Shown: positions 50,301-58,579, counted from the first letter of the stretch. The stretch is DNA of 64,000 nucleotides from an uncultured Clostridia bacterium (GCA_934462715.1 CAKSIJ010000001.1:186001-250000), one strand, 5' to 3'. Notes: generated from the sequence alone by a model not told the origin. Made by a program: numbers and translations.

Positions 50301-51906
50301 CCGCACAGTTTTTCGACTTTGTGACAGACACACCTCTGCCGCCGGCTGAGAGTATCTCCGTATTATCCAAAACAACTCCGTCGCAATCGGTAATTTTAAC
50401 TGCCGTAGTGTTGTTTTTGCCGATTTGGATATTCTTTATCGTTATATTTTGGGAATTTGTTATATCGAAGATGCTGTAACCTCCCGTTGTCAGCTCGACA
50501 TTTGAAATTCCTCCGTCGGGGCAGTAGTAGAGCCGTTTTGACGGCACATCGATATACCACTCGCCCGGCATTGTCAGCTCATCGAGAATATTTACCGCTG
50601 CTCCGTAGCTTCCGCTCATATTTATCTTATCTATAGACACAGTACCGTCCGTACAGGTGAACTGTCTTCTCCAGATTGTATATACATTGTTAAACCAGAC
50701 AAGATATGCGCTGTCGGCGTTCCAGTTTGCCGATCTTTCATTGTTATGGAACTTAATCTCAGAAGCTCCGCTGACATTGGTAAAATCGTCATAGCCCACA
50801 TCGGGGTAGCGTGCAAGCTGCTGCTTTCTGCCATCTGCATACAGCTTATAATAGCTGTTCAATCCGAGTGCTTTGGCTGTTTTGACCTCGCTCATATAAT
50901 CTCCCAGATCAAGATACATAAGCTTTGCTCTTGCAGCCTTTCCTACTCTTGACAGAATTTCATCGCTTACAACCTTATGGAAATCATCGCCCGAAAACTT
51001 AATCGAAGCGTTAACCGTTACGGCTTCATCAGCATAGGAATCGATTATAATATTTTTCTTCTCATTTATTGCAACGCTTTCTCCGAAATTATAATCTCCG
51101 CCCTTTATATAAATACGGCAGCCGTCAAAGCCGCGGAAGCTTTCCGACAATTCAAGCGCTCTTGCAAGCGTTTTTACCGGTGATTCAACCCTGCCGTCAG
51201 CTTCATCGTTTCCGTTCTTTGACACATATATGCCGAAATCCTTTTCAAATAAGCCGACATTTGCCGTTACCTCTTTTTCACTTATTAAAATTATATTGTT
51301 ATCCGTATATACGTGCTTTCCGCCAAGCGTTTTCAAATCAACCTCACCCGAAAGCTCCGTATTGAATATTTTATTGAGAACTCCGGCATTTACATATATA
51401 CCTCCGTCTTTTGCATACGGTTCGGAATTGAGAATCGTACGTTCGCCGTAAACGATTGCATTTTTATTGCCAATGTTCATTATTACGCTGTCTTTCATAA
51501 TAGAATCGTAGCTGTTTACTACCGAAAATTCCGTTTTGTATGTATCGCCGGTATTGGCATATGTTGCATAAAGGTCGAACATTTCAGTACCGGCTGAAAC
51601 TCTTTGAGTATTCAGCTCAAAGCTGTAATTAAAATTACCCAGAATATCTGTTTGTATTTCCGCTATGTTTTGTATTGCATTAACTGCCGGTGCGGTGAAA
51701 TCCGTGCCTTTTTCCGCCGCACGGATAGTGACGGTTCTGTAACCCATACCGTCAGATACCTTTCCGGTAACATTTACCGTTTTATTCTGCATATCAACAT
51801 TAACGGCGCTGATCGTTACGATATTGTCCTGTGCCGATACCGGTATGCACGGCAAAGCCGATATGCCGAGAATTACGCTCAAAAGTGTGCTTAATATTTT
51901 TTTCAT
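47305..51906 (-). CDS. giant secreted beta-helix glycan-degrading protein, GH141-like
   Basis: A 1533-residue exported protein, the largest in the window. Signal peptide to about 25. An N-terminal Ig-like region is followed by a copper-amine-oxidase-like stretch near 130-215. The right-handed beta-helix spans about 225-770: ISKNGNDEADGRVESPVK, the ARYPDVGYDDF block, PGEWYIDVPSKRLYYCPDGG (GH141-like), then repeated 'NSVENCHIYEY'-type coils. About 840-960 is a CBM4/9-like sandwich, about 985-1060 a Big_2-like domain, about 1070-1190 a LamG-like module, and about 1310-1400 an FN3 module. No SLH repeats. It should attack a complex plant polysaccharide at the cell surface, but catalytic residues were not assigned. 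GGAG precedes the ATG; 65 bp separate it from the next gene. Confidence 0.7.
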   Translation of the reverse strand: MKKILSTLLSVILGISALPCIPVSAQDNIVTISAVNVDMQNKTVNVTGKVSDGMGYRTVTIRAAEKGTDFTAPAVNAIQNIAEIQTDILGNFNYSFELNTQRVSAGTEMFDLYATYANTGDTYKTEFSVVNSYDSIMKDSVIMNIGNKNAIVYGERTILNSEPYAKDGGIYVNAGVLNKIFNTELSGEVDLKTLGGKHVYTDNNIILISEKEVTANVGLFEKDFGIYVSKNGNDEADGRVESPVKTLARALELSESFRGFDGCRIYIKGGDYNFGESVAINEKKNIIIDSYADEAVTVNASIKFSGDDFHKVVSDEILSRVGKAARAKLMYLDLGDYMSEVKTAKALGLNSYYKLYADGRKQQLARYPDVGYDDFTNVSGASEIKFHNNERSANWNADSAYLVWFNNVYTIWRRQFTCTDGTVSIDKINMSGSYGAAVNILDELTMPGEWYIDVPSKRLYYCPDGGISNVELTTGGYSIFDITNSQNITIKNIQIGKNNTTAVKITDCDGVVLDNTEILSAGGRGVSVTKSKNCAVKNSEIHDVAACGVFVSGGDIPSLTPGNNSVENCHIYEYAPESTNTAGVSLEGMGNTVKNNVIHDSASQGVYLEPKSNGMLIENNEIYNVVRGLSDAGAIYGINVKEYTGTKILNNYVHDLTKSYKNWGGVHGIYLDNGTSGFTVSNNIVSDSLSAGLISGGRDNKITNNMFIDCSFEKFDTRVKLGGWLRGYKNWAPEVVNADGYDEEKWKNTYDFWQGLLDDSAKEKAYLDSKKADGTYDEDKYFDAGSPWNGVIKNNLTIAQKKVFGMNPVDIWWDFKNEKYNLTYEGNLSVMGSMRQKAELSGETVHGGSKAMKYEIIQGSNTAIKKLIGEKAKPGEIYKISAWIYADTVKNSAKAKISTDKNPANIASVVDFPYNIEGSGEVNLPEGSWTQVYCYWVSNSNKNSAVISFTECSVGDIFYIDDVTVDRVLYSEQALPLPGLNDIYSETEYKYKPKALDLSETKAVLNVGESTPIEAYNIFAEENDSDGNGIVDGSELKLRAEKAVIASAASDNDVISVRDGTITAVSGGIAKLTVTDTNGNTASISVVCKSENDGIYRFDGNGGYVSDSDPVYVGEAYRPYSTRSADTGITAADGMILGFTYYDSGLSKTDAMGSVNIGFMFNDETKTLLMEDRWIPGLAEIFASGYRWSRSAGWHRLICKLTDKGNNKLKLQWYCDGVPVYTDNTGIDTGSAVSIYASANKSTLPVCIKNVFTVSGNISSDSEITSAESFILDDFENGEISWTTVSVDLLDGVYEGNDRKVTDEISSWFEDFDNRDLTMKENSSLFTIMPQFKPINFANMGNTVKVNRREQEAPIIRLADIGDDKTVTFIWNNVSGASSYRLVISKTEDMSQIVYKNTLDTNTDKVWLPETGEYYCTVTAVNLSKNYRCETVSEKYCLSIDGSVKFNRTEIVPGDAKRYVSFIYDCDGALAGKVILAQKDSSGKLISTAVSDIPKPVDGQITISGYCDDGNTLECYLWNGINGMKPYCSKESN

Positions 51907-51961
51907 ACAAACTCCTCATTCTCCGTTGAATCCGGTTAAATTATAATTTGCCTCAGGCGGC

Positions 51962-51985
51962 ATTTGCAGGCATAAGCCTGCAAAT
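51962..51985 (-). other. intercistronic hairpin
   Basis: Perfect stem ATTTGCAGGC / GCCTGCAAAT with a 4-nt loop in the 97-bp gap between the 52004-54961 gene and the giant beta-helix gene. No T-tract; likely an mRNA stabiliser or weak attenuator. Confidence 0.6.
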
Positions 51986-52003
51986 ACCTTTACCCTTGTA
52001 CCT

Positions 52004-54961
52004 TTAAAACTGATGAGTGTATGCGTCAACGAGAGGTATTGCACCGTCAAGGCTGTTCCATGCGAATACCTTGATTACCGCAGTTCCCGATGTGTGTCCC
52101 GTTAAATCCAAAGCTGTACTTTCTTTGCTCTCAAAATAAACCGTTTCACCGATTGTAACTGTACCGCTCTGATACTTCATATCGATCAGCTTGTTTGTGT
52201 CCTTGTCATATGCCGCAACAATAATTGCGTAGCTCTGATTTCCGACAAGCTTGTTGTTTGTCAGCGAAGCTTTGAAATATACTTTCTTGCCGTTAAGTCC
52301 CTCTGCTGTGGTAATATCCGCAAGGTCATCGCCGGTAAGATCGCTCAGGGTTATTTCCGCATTCGGTACTGAATCCGGATCCAGTTTGACTGCGTACATA
52401 TTTACGTTCTTTAAATATGCAGTTCTGTCAACTGTAACCTGATTCATTGATAACATTATACCTGTAATGTTTGTTATACCAATATATCCGGTGTCAATTG
52501 TTGTTGTAGCTTTTGCATCCTCGTATATATATTCCTTGCCGCCGCACGTCAAATAAATTGTCTGAGCAACATCACCTTTTTCATCTTTTTGTTTTAAATC
52601 ATAGACGATTTTTACATGAGCATAACCCTTGTTGTCAAGCTTGAAGTCTTTATCTACAAGAAATATACTGTTTTCATCGCCGTTTTCGTTTTGAGGATAT
52701 GTAGCTTTTTTATCGCCTGTTTCGGTATTGTTGGTAAGATAATTCCATATAACACCAAACGCACGGTTAGCGCTGTAACGACCTCTGCCGAGTTTGGTTA
52801 ATGTTCCGCCTTGATTATCTGCATTTTTGCCGTTTATTGACCAAATTGCATATTCAAGATTATTAGGATTATCCGCAGTTGTTTCAACCTTAGTATCAAA
52901 TTCAACAATAATTCTGTCTGCATCCTTTGTTGCAAGGAAACTGTCCTCTGCGCTGACAGATACTGAGTTATCCTTGTTGTCCTCCGGTTCGTTCGGCAGG
53001 CGAAGTACAAGACTTCCGTCCTTTTCTGTAACCATTTCTCCCTTATTGTTTACCTTGTAGCTTCCGTTTCTTATCATATCATACTGTGAATTTAAAAGCG
53101 TATATCCGTTTCCGATAACGTCCGAAACCTTAACGGAATCGGTTGTGAATGCAAGCACGGTATCTCCCGAAAGCTCTTCGCCTGTGTTTGTCTTAATCAA
53201 TTCCTTGTTAAGCTTGAGAGTGTATTTTAAGTTCGGCCTAAGTCCGTTTGCAGGTCTTACCGAAAGTGTATTCTTTGCGGCATAGAATGTGTTAACCGTT
53301 TCGATTTTTTCTTCGCCGTAATAAAGCTCTGCCGAATTTGCAAGGTCTGAAATGCTCGGTGTCTGGTTAAATTCTACGTCTATATCGTCAAGCGTTGAAA
53401 GCTTTTTGCCGTTTGCCGGGTTTGTTGACTTAACGCTTAACGGTTCTTTAATAGATACAACGGTAAGATCATCTATAATTGATGAACCGCAGTAATCGCT
53501 GTAGAATAAAAGATTGCTGTTCGGGTTTGAAAACTTTAATTCTTGTGAATTGCTCATGTTACCGTTAACATATAGTGACACTTTCATGTAACCGTCATCA
53601 AAGCTGTTTTCTGTCGGATATTCGGTTACAAAATCAATGTTATTCCAGCCTGAATTTATCGGAAGCCCTCTTTTTCCTCCGTTAGGATAATAATTATCAC
53701 CGATTCTGAAATGTGACATTCTTTCAGTACCATCTTCATAACGTTCGCCGTGAACATCGGCAGATTCTGTTGTTTTTCCGCTGAATAAAATTGCTGTTCT
53801 GCCGAGACAATTAACATCTGAACCAATAGCGTTTCTGCCGTTAAAATATATGCGGTATGATACTACAGCAGGTACATTACCGGCAACACCCAAATCAACC
53901 TTTGTGTCGTGTACCGCCGTTTTTACCATCTCTGTTGAATCAACCGGGTTTGTTACTGAAGCATATTTTGTATCTACAAGATTTGCCGTATTTGATGAAA
54001 CGGTAACAAGCTGTTTAGCGGTGGCAGTTGTTGTTCCGTCATTGTAGGTGTATGTAATAACGGCGTTTCCGCTTCCGTTTGCGGTGATTGCCCCGTCAGC
54101 ATACGCAGCAACCGTTTCATCGGATGATACGGCTGTGATGTGTGCTGTATCGGCTGCCGTTCTTGTAACGTTGCCCGACATCGTACCCTTTGCACCGTCC
54201 TGTAAATATGCTATAACCCCTGTTGTTTCTCCGGGCATAAGCACATTTTTTGTCTTTGTGATATCAAGCGCACCAAATGCATATTTCAGCTCTGTGCTGT
54301 CAAATTTTGAGAATTTATTTTTTTTGCCGGCGGTGTTTTCAAAGAATACATTTGCGCCGGACACCTTTTCCACCGTTATATCATCAACGTAGAATATATC
54401 ACAGGTATTGTCCTCGGCAGTACCCGCTGTTGCGTCGGTAAATTCAAGGTTTATTTTCTTGTTCCAAATTGAATAATATTGTGTCGTTTTTGCGCCCGCA
54501 ACAAAATACATACTTATCTCCTGCCATTCGCCGGCAGATATGCTCACCGGCTGCGGGTTATAAAATTTATCCTCGCCTAATATACCGTCATATTCATATG
54601 ATATACTTAAATTTGTTGTTCCGTTTTTTATACGTCCTCCGCACACATATGCCTTATAAAGATATGTTTCGCCCTCTTCAAGACCGTTTCCGGCTGCATT
54701 GTAAACGTAATGCAGTACCTTAGACGACGCGCCCGTTATGTTAACCTTCAATGCACCCGTGCCGTCATCGCTGCGAGATACCGTTTGGTCAAGCGCTACG
54801 ACTGCGTTATTTCCCCAAAGAAAACCGTCGTTATATGTACTGAATCTTTCGTTTATAACAGGCTCGTTTCCGCCGTTGGTGCCGGCAGCATATGTAAAGC
54901 TGAATGTCGAAAATGCCGTGGTAACAGCAGCAAATACAGATAAAACCTTTTTAAATTTCAT
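52004..54961 (-). CDS. secreted modular glycan-binding-like protein
   Basis: A 985-residue exported protein. The signal peptide ends near residue 26 (TYAAG). About 30-195 is a carbohydrate-binding-like sandwich that ends in NTCDIFYVDDITVEKV. About 225-325 is a Big_2-like Ig domain (DETVAAYADGAITANGSG). About 330-510 is a LamG-like module with YPTENSFDDGYM, and about 515-625 a Big_5-like domain with NPANGKKL and PNLKYTLKLNKELI. About 640-860 is a second large sandwich, followed by a C-terminal Ig-like domain. It shares this module order with the SLH protein at 43088-47239 but lacks SLH repeats. No catalytic motif is recognised. GGAAGA precedes the ATG at 54961; the frame opens 12 codons earlier without a ribosome site. 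Confidence 0.75.
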   Translation of the reverse strand: MKFKKVLSVFAAVTTAFSTFSFTYAAGTNGGNEPVINERFSTYNDGFLWGNNAVVALDQTVSRSDDGTGALKVNITGASSKVLHYVYNAAGNGLEEGETYLYKAYVCGGRIKNGTTNLSISYEYDGILGEDKFYNPQPVSISAGEWQEISMYFVAGAKTTQYYSIWNKKINLEFTDATAGTAEDNTCDIFYVDDITVEKVSGANVFFENTAGKKNKFSKFDSTELKYAFGALDITKTKNVLMPGETTGVIAYLQDGAKGTMSGNVTRTAADTAHITAVSSDETVAAYADGAITANGSGNAVITYTYNDGTTTATAKQLVTVSSNTANLVDTKYASVTNPVDSTEMVKTAVHDTKVDLGVAGNVPAVVSYRIYFNGRNAIGSDVNCLGRTAILFSGKTTESADVHGERYEDGTERMSHFRIGDNYYPNGGKRGLPINSGWNNIDFVTEYPTENSFDDGYMKVSLYVNGNMSNSQELKFSNPNSNLLFYSDYCGSSIIDDLTVVSIKEPLSVKSTNPANGKKLSTLDDIDVEFNQTPSISDLANSAELYYGEEKIETVNTFYAAKNTLSVRPANGLRPNLKYTLKLNKELIKTNTGEELSGDTVLAFTTDSVKVSDVIGNGYTLLNSQYDMIRNGSYKVNNKGEMVTEKDGSLVLRLPNEPEDNKDNSVSVSAEDSFLATKDADRIIVEFDTKVETTADNPNNLEYAIWSINGKNADNQGGTLTKLGRGRYSANRAFGVIWNYLTNNTETGDKKATYPQNENGDENSIFLVDKDFKLDNKGYAHVKIVYDLKQKDEKGDVAQTIYLTCGGKEYIYEDAKATTTIDTGYIGITNITGIMLSMNQVTVDRTAYLKNVNMYAVKLDPDSVPNAEITLSDLTGDDLADITTAEGLNGKKVYFKASLTNNKLVGNQSYAIIVAAYDKDTNKLIDMKYQSGTVTIGETVYFESKESTALDLTGHTSGTAVIKVFAWNSLDGAIPLVDAYTHQF

Positions 54962-54970
54962 AATAACATC

Positions 54971-54993
54971 TTCCTTTCCGCCGCTTTTGCGGC
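54971..54993 (-). repeat. hairpin-SD element, 54961 copy (diverged)
   Basis: GCCGC-TTTT-GCGGC (54980-54993) followed by GGAAAGGAAG, the ribosome site of the downstream gene on the minus strand. It keeps the TTTTGT flank of the perfect copies. Confidence 0.65.
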
Positions 54994-55011
54994 ACAAAAT
55001 TCTTCAATAAG

Positions 55012-56445
55012 TTACTTGTTTTCCTTTGCATACTCATCAAGCTGTCTTTGAACCTCTTTTAAAACATTTTCCGCACCGGCATTCATCATTCTTGTTTTGT
55101 ATTCATCAAAGGTGTCACGCCAGTTAACCGAGCCGTTATCATAGTTTGCATATTCGCCTGCAACGGTTGCCATCTGCGAAAGCTCTGTCTGTACGTTTGA
55201 CGTATCGAAAACAAAGCCTATAATCTTACTCTTTTCAGCCTCATCATTAAGCTTTTTGGTTTCCTCCCAAATGTTGTCGTCCTGACCCTCCAAAAGATAT
55301 GCGTTAAACTGATTGCCGAACTTCCATGCGGCATTTAAATAGTAGCCGCTGTTTTTGTCAAGCCTGATATGATTGTCGTCAACCCTTGTGTAATGCTTAC
55401 CCTCGATTCCGTAGGAAAGAATGTTGTACGCTTCAATGTTTGTGTTCATAAGCTCGATAAACTTGATAGCCTGTTCGGGATGCTTTGAATATGTGTTGAT
55501 AGCATACATGGTAGCTGTCACTCCGGAGCTTATAACGTACGGCTTATCGATTTTTACCACCACGTGATCTCCGCCGAGAGTCGTGTTAAGGTATGATTCA
55601 TAGCCCGGCTTCCAGCCGCAGCCCAGAACAACGTATTTCCCCGCCAAATAGTCGTTGCTGTCGTCCATCACGGACGCTATATCGCTTCTGAAATAACCGT
55701 TTTCAAACCACTCATGCAGCTTATCCAAGCCGTGCTGATACCCGTCTGCGTCCCATTCGTAAATTGCCTTTAAGCCGTCCTCTCTCAAATCAAGGCCTAC
55801 ACCCGTGGTTATTCTTTCATAATTTTTTACCCAATAGTTGCCCCACGGCTTTGTCGGATAATGTTTCGGCTCGTTTTCCTTTACTTTCTTCATAAACGGC
55901 TCAAAATCGTCCCATGTTTTGATTGAAGAAATGTCAAGTCCGTACTTGTCAATCCATTTTTTGTCAAGCTCCATTGACGGTACGGTTGACGCTATCTGCT
56001 GATTCGGAACAGCATATATCTCGCCGTCGCGGCGAACGCCGTCCCACCAAAATTCCGGAATTTTGTCCCAAAGCTTTGGAGCGTATTTGTCAATCAGCTC
56101 TGTCAGCGGATAATATGAATCATTCTTTACTCCATTGTCGTACGGATTCAAATACCCCGTAAAGCAGACGTCAAAATCCTCCTTTGTCGCAAGCTTCATG
56201 TTCATTTTCTCGGTGAAAGCTCCGCTGTCGATAAACGACAGCTCCACCCTTGCTCCGATTTCCTTTTCGGCAATTTTGTTAAATGCCTCCATCACCGTTT
56301 GCAAATCCGATTGCTGTTCTGCCGGCATATACACTCTCAGTGTTACCGGTTCGTTGCCGTCGGTGTTTTTGGTTTTTTCCTTTCCGCAGCCTGCCGTACC
56401 GATAAGCATAGTACCTGCAAGCATTGCTGCCATTAGTTTTTTCAT
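55012..56445 (-). CDS. sugar ABC transporter substrate-binding lipoprotein (LplA-like)
   Basis: A 477-residue family 1 extracellular solute-binding protein. Lipobox GTAGC with the lipidated cysteine at residue 20, an Asn/Asp/Lys linker, then the two-lobed binding fold. LRVYMPAEQQSDLQTVMEAF opens the first lobe, and the C-terminal part is DUF3502-like. It resembles the LplA/YtcQ group that works with LplB/LplC permeases on complex plant oligosaccharides such as rhamnogalacturonan fragments. GGAGGTAAAAT precedes the ATG. It is third in the operon after both permease genes and sits behind two strong hairpins, which may raise its mRNA level over that of the permeases. Confidence 0.9.
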   Translation of the reverse strand: MKKLMAAMLAGTMLIGTAGCGKEKTKNTDGNEPVTLRVYMPAEQQSDLQTVMEAFNKIAEKEIGARVELSFIDSGAFTEKMNMKLATKEDFDVCFTGYLNPYDNGVKNDSYYPLTELIDKYAPKLWDKIPEFWWDGVRRDGEIYAVPNQQIASTVPSMELDKKWIDKYGLDISSIKTWDDFEPFMKKVKENEPKHYPTKPWGNYWVKNYERITTGVGLDLREDGLKAIYEWDADGYQHGLDKLHEWFENGYFRSDIASVMDDSNDYLAGKYVVLGCGWKPGYESYLNTTLGGDHVVVKIDKPYVISSGVTATMYAINTYSKHPEQAIKFIELMNTNIEAYNILSYGIEGKHYTRVDDNHIRLDKNSGYYLNAAWKFGNQFNAYLLEGQDDNIWEETKKLNDEAEKSKIIGFVFDTSNVQTELSQMATVAGEYANYDNGSVNWRDTFDEYKTRMMNAGAENVLKEVQRQLDEYAKENK

Positions 56446-56466
56446 ATTTTACCTCCTTTTTATATT

Positions 56467-56524
56467 AACCGGAAATCCGGTTACTGACAGCCACGAGCAC
56501 ATTGCGGGATATGCGCATGACTGT
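56467..56524 (-). other. two hairpins before the binding-protein gene
   Basis: AACCGGA-AA-TCCGGTT (56467-56482), and a longer 9-bp stem pairing ACAGTCATG with CGTGGCTGT (56487-56524). They fill the 102-bp gap between the LplC-like permease gene and the lipoprotein gene. No T-tract. Such structures usually protect the downstream mRNA. Confidence 0.6.
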
Positions 56525-56547
56525 AAGTTACTTATTTTATATTTCCT

Positions 56548-57438
56548 TTATCCCTTAACCGAGCCTACAACCATACCCTTTACAAAATACTTTTGGAAGA
56601 ACGGGAAGATTACAAGTGCCGGTCCGGCAACAACGAACATCATTGCCATTCTTGCGGTTTCCGCCGGCATTTCGGAAATATCTATCATGTTGGATACATT
56701 TGTGTCCTGCTGCAAAAGCTTCATATTAAGCATTATTCTCTGAAGCAGATATTGCAAGCTTATCAATTCGTATTTGTCGTTTATGTAAAGCATCGATGTC
56801 ATCCAGTCGTTCCACTTTCCGAGGAAGAAAGACAGCGCCATTGTTGCAAGCACCGGCTTTGACAGCGGTATCATAAAGGTAAATAGTATTCTCCATTCGC
56901 TCGCACCGTCCAGAACCGCCGACTCAACTATTTCCTCCGGGATAGCCTGGAAGGACGCTCTTATATAAAATATTGTCCATGCGCTTACCAAGCTCGGTAT
57001 TATGTATACCCATATCGTATCGGCAAGACGCAGATACTGTGTGTAGAGTATATATGTAGGAACAAGTCCGCCGCCGAAAAGACAGGTAAAGTAAAAGTAA
57101 AAGTTCAAGCCGTTTCTGAATCTGTAATTTTTTCTCGAAAGCGGATATGCCATAAGCGAATTGCATATTAACATTCCTAATGTGGCAACTACCGAGAATA
57201 TAATCGTTACCTTGTATGCGTCAACAACCGTTTTCGGGTTGGTGAACACGTATTTGTAGCCCGACAGGTCAAAGTGCTTCGGTATCAGGCTGTAGCCGTA
57301 CTGCAAAACGTCCTGCTCGTTTGAAAAAGATACTCCCAAGCACAAAAGTAAAGGATACAAGGTTGCAATACACATTATTATCAGTATCAGATTTAAAACA
57401 ATCTGACTTTTCTTTATTTTTTTCTTCTTCATACTCAT
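56548..57438 (-). CDS. sugar ABC transporter permease (LplC-like)
   Basis: A 296-residue inner-membrane permease with six predicted membrane segments. A basic N terminus (MSMKKKKIKKSQ) is followed by a first segment at about 13-33. The EAA loop is EEIVESAVLDGASEWRILFT (about 170-189). It pairs with the LplB-like permease upstream to form the channel for oligosaccharides; the ATPase (usually a shared MsmX-type protein) is not in the window. The gene follows the first permease by 17 bp. The AAAGGA site is 10 bp before the ATG, or the ATG two codons in may be used. Confidence 0.92.
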   Translation of the reverse strand: MSMKKKKIKKSQIVLNLILIIMCIATLYPLLLCLGVSFSNEQDVLQYGYSLIPKHFDLSGYKYVFTNPKTVVDAYKVTIIFSVVATLGMLICNSLMAYPLSRKNYRFRNGLNFYFYFTCLFGGGLVPTYILYTQYLRLADTIWVYIIPSLVSAWTIFYIRASFQAIPEEIVESAVLDGASEWRILFTFMIPLSKPVLATMALSFFLGKWNDWMTSMLYINDKYELISLQYLLQRIMLNMKLLQQDTNVSNMIDISEMPAETARMAMMFVVAGPALVIFPFFQKYFVKGMVVGSVKG

Positions 57439-57455
57439 GACCGGTAATTCCTTTC

Positions 57456-58418
57456 TTAAAACAAGCTTAAATCGTCATCAATTTTTCTGATAACAAAGTT
57501 GGTGATATATACAAGCACAAAACCGACAACGGCTTTTAAAAATCCTACCGCACTCGAAAGCTTCATATCGCCGATTACCCTCATGGTTCTGTAAAGGTAT
57601 GTATCGATAACGTCGGTTGTTGAATAAAGCGCTCCGGAATCTCTTGTCAGCTGATAGAAAAGACCGAAGTCGGAGGAGAATATTCCGCCGATTGCCATTA
57701 TCAACTGTAAAACTATAAGCCTTGTCAGCATGGGAAGCGTTACATACTTTATTTCCTGCCACTTTGAAGCTCCATCTATTCTCGCCGCTTCGTAAAGGCT
57801 TGCGTCTATTCCCATCAGCGTTGCGTAATATATGATACAGCCCATTCCGACATTCTTCCAGACGTTTGCAAAATTCAGAATCCCCGGCCACACGGCAGGT
57901 GTGTTGTAAAACTGTATGCCCTGCATACCCAGCGACTTCAAAAGGTTGTTTATTATACCATACTGAGGCTGCAAAAATGCGTATACCACATATCCTATCG
58001 TAACCCATGAAATAAAATTCGGCGTGATGAGAATTGTCTGATACGTCTTTAAAGCTTTTCTGCTTGTCAGCTCATAGAATACTATCGCAAGTGCAATCTC
58101 GGCTATCATCAGCGTTGCTATGAACAGCAAATTCAGCGACAGAGTGTTTCTCACCAGTCTTGCACAGTCGTTCGACAGTACAAAAAATTTAAAGTTGTCA
58201 AATCCGACCCACTTACTGCCCCATATTCCTCTGCTGTATTTGTAATCCTTGAATGCAATAAGCAATCCGTACAGCGTACAGTAGCTGAATATAAAAGTGT
58301 GCAGCACAGGAAGAATACTCATCTGTACCCACTGCCACTCGCGTCCTCCCATTTTCTTTTTCTTCTTTGCCGAATCGGTAACAACACCGCTGCTCCTAAG
58401 CTTTTTTGCCGAATCCAT
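57456..58418 (-). CDS. sugar ABC transporter permease (LplB-like)
   Basis: A 320-residue permease with six membrane segments; the first is near residue 35-60 and the EAA loop is SLYEAARIDGASKWQEIKYV (about 215-234). The N-terminal cytoplasmic tail is long and lysine-rich, and contains a near-duplicate DSAKK motif. It is the first gene of the long glycan operon. AGAGG lies 7 bp before the ATG at 58418; an ATG six codons earlier lacks a good site. The gene diverges from the YesN-like regulator, and the promoters are back to back. Confidence 0.92.
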   Translation of the reverse strand: MDSAKKLRSSGVVTDSAKKKKKMGGREWQWVQMSILPVLHTFIFSYCTLYGLLIAFKDYKYSRGIWGSKWVGFDNFKFFVLSNDCARLVRNTLSLNLLFIATLMIAEIALAIVFYELTSRKALKTYQTILITPNFISWVTIGYVVYAFLQPQYGIINNLLKSLGMQGIQFYNTPAVWPGILNFANVWKNVGMGCIIYYATLMGIDASLYEAARIDGASKWQEIKYVTLPMLTRLIVLQLIMAIGGIFSSDFGLFYQLTRDSGALYSTTDVIDTYLYRTMRVIGDMKLSSAVGFLKAVVGFVLVYITNFVIRKIDDDLSLF

Positions 58419-58480
58419 TACGATACCTCTTTCCATTAGTTTAGTTAACCGAACATTTTATTTACGGTTTCTTTACTTAA

Positions 58481-58509
58481 ATGTTACACTAATTTCACAA
58501 TAAATTCAA
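58481..58509 (-). promoter_or_regulatory. promoter of the 24-kb glycan operon
   Basis: Minus-strand TTGAAT (58509-58504), 17-bp spacer, TAACAT (58486-58481), about 60 bp before the LplB-like gene. Both hexamers are imperfect, as expected for a promoter that needs an AraC-type activator. The AT-rich stretch between the two divergent promoters is the likely regulator site. Confidence 0.65.
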
Positions 58510-58550
58510 TGGTTAGATTTTGGAAGTTGTTGGTTTTTTTTTCAAATATC

Positions 58551-58579
58551 TTTACAAAGACAAAAAAATGCTGTATAAT
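58551..58579 (+). promoter_or_regulatory. promoter of the yesN/yesM-like pair
   Basis: TTTACA (58551-58556), 17-bp spacer, TATAAT (58574-58579). Transcription from about 58586 excludes start codons upstream and supports the TTG at 58614. Confidence 0.75.

Noticed and set aside
8860..54993. GCCGCC palindromes as CRISPR-like repeats
   Set aside because: They are scattered over 46 kb as single copies in gene leaders, with no spacers and no cas genes.
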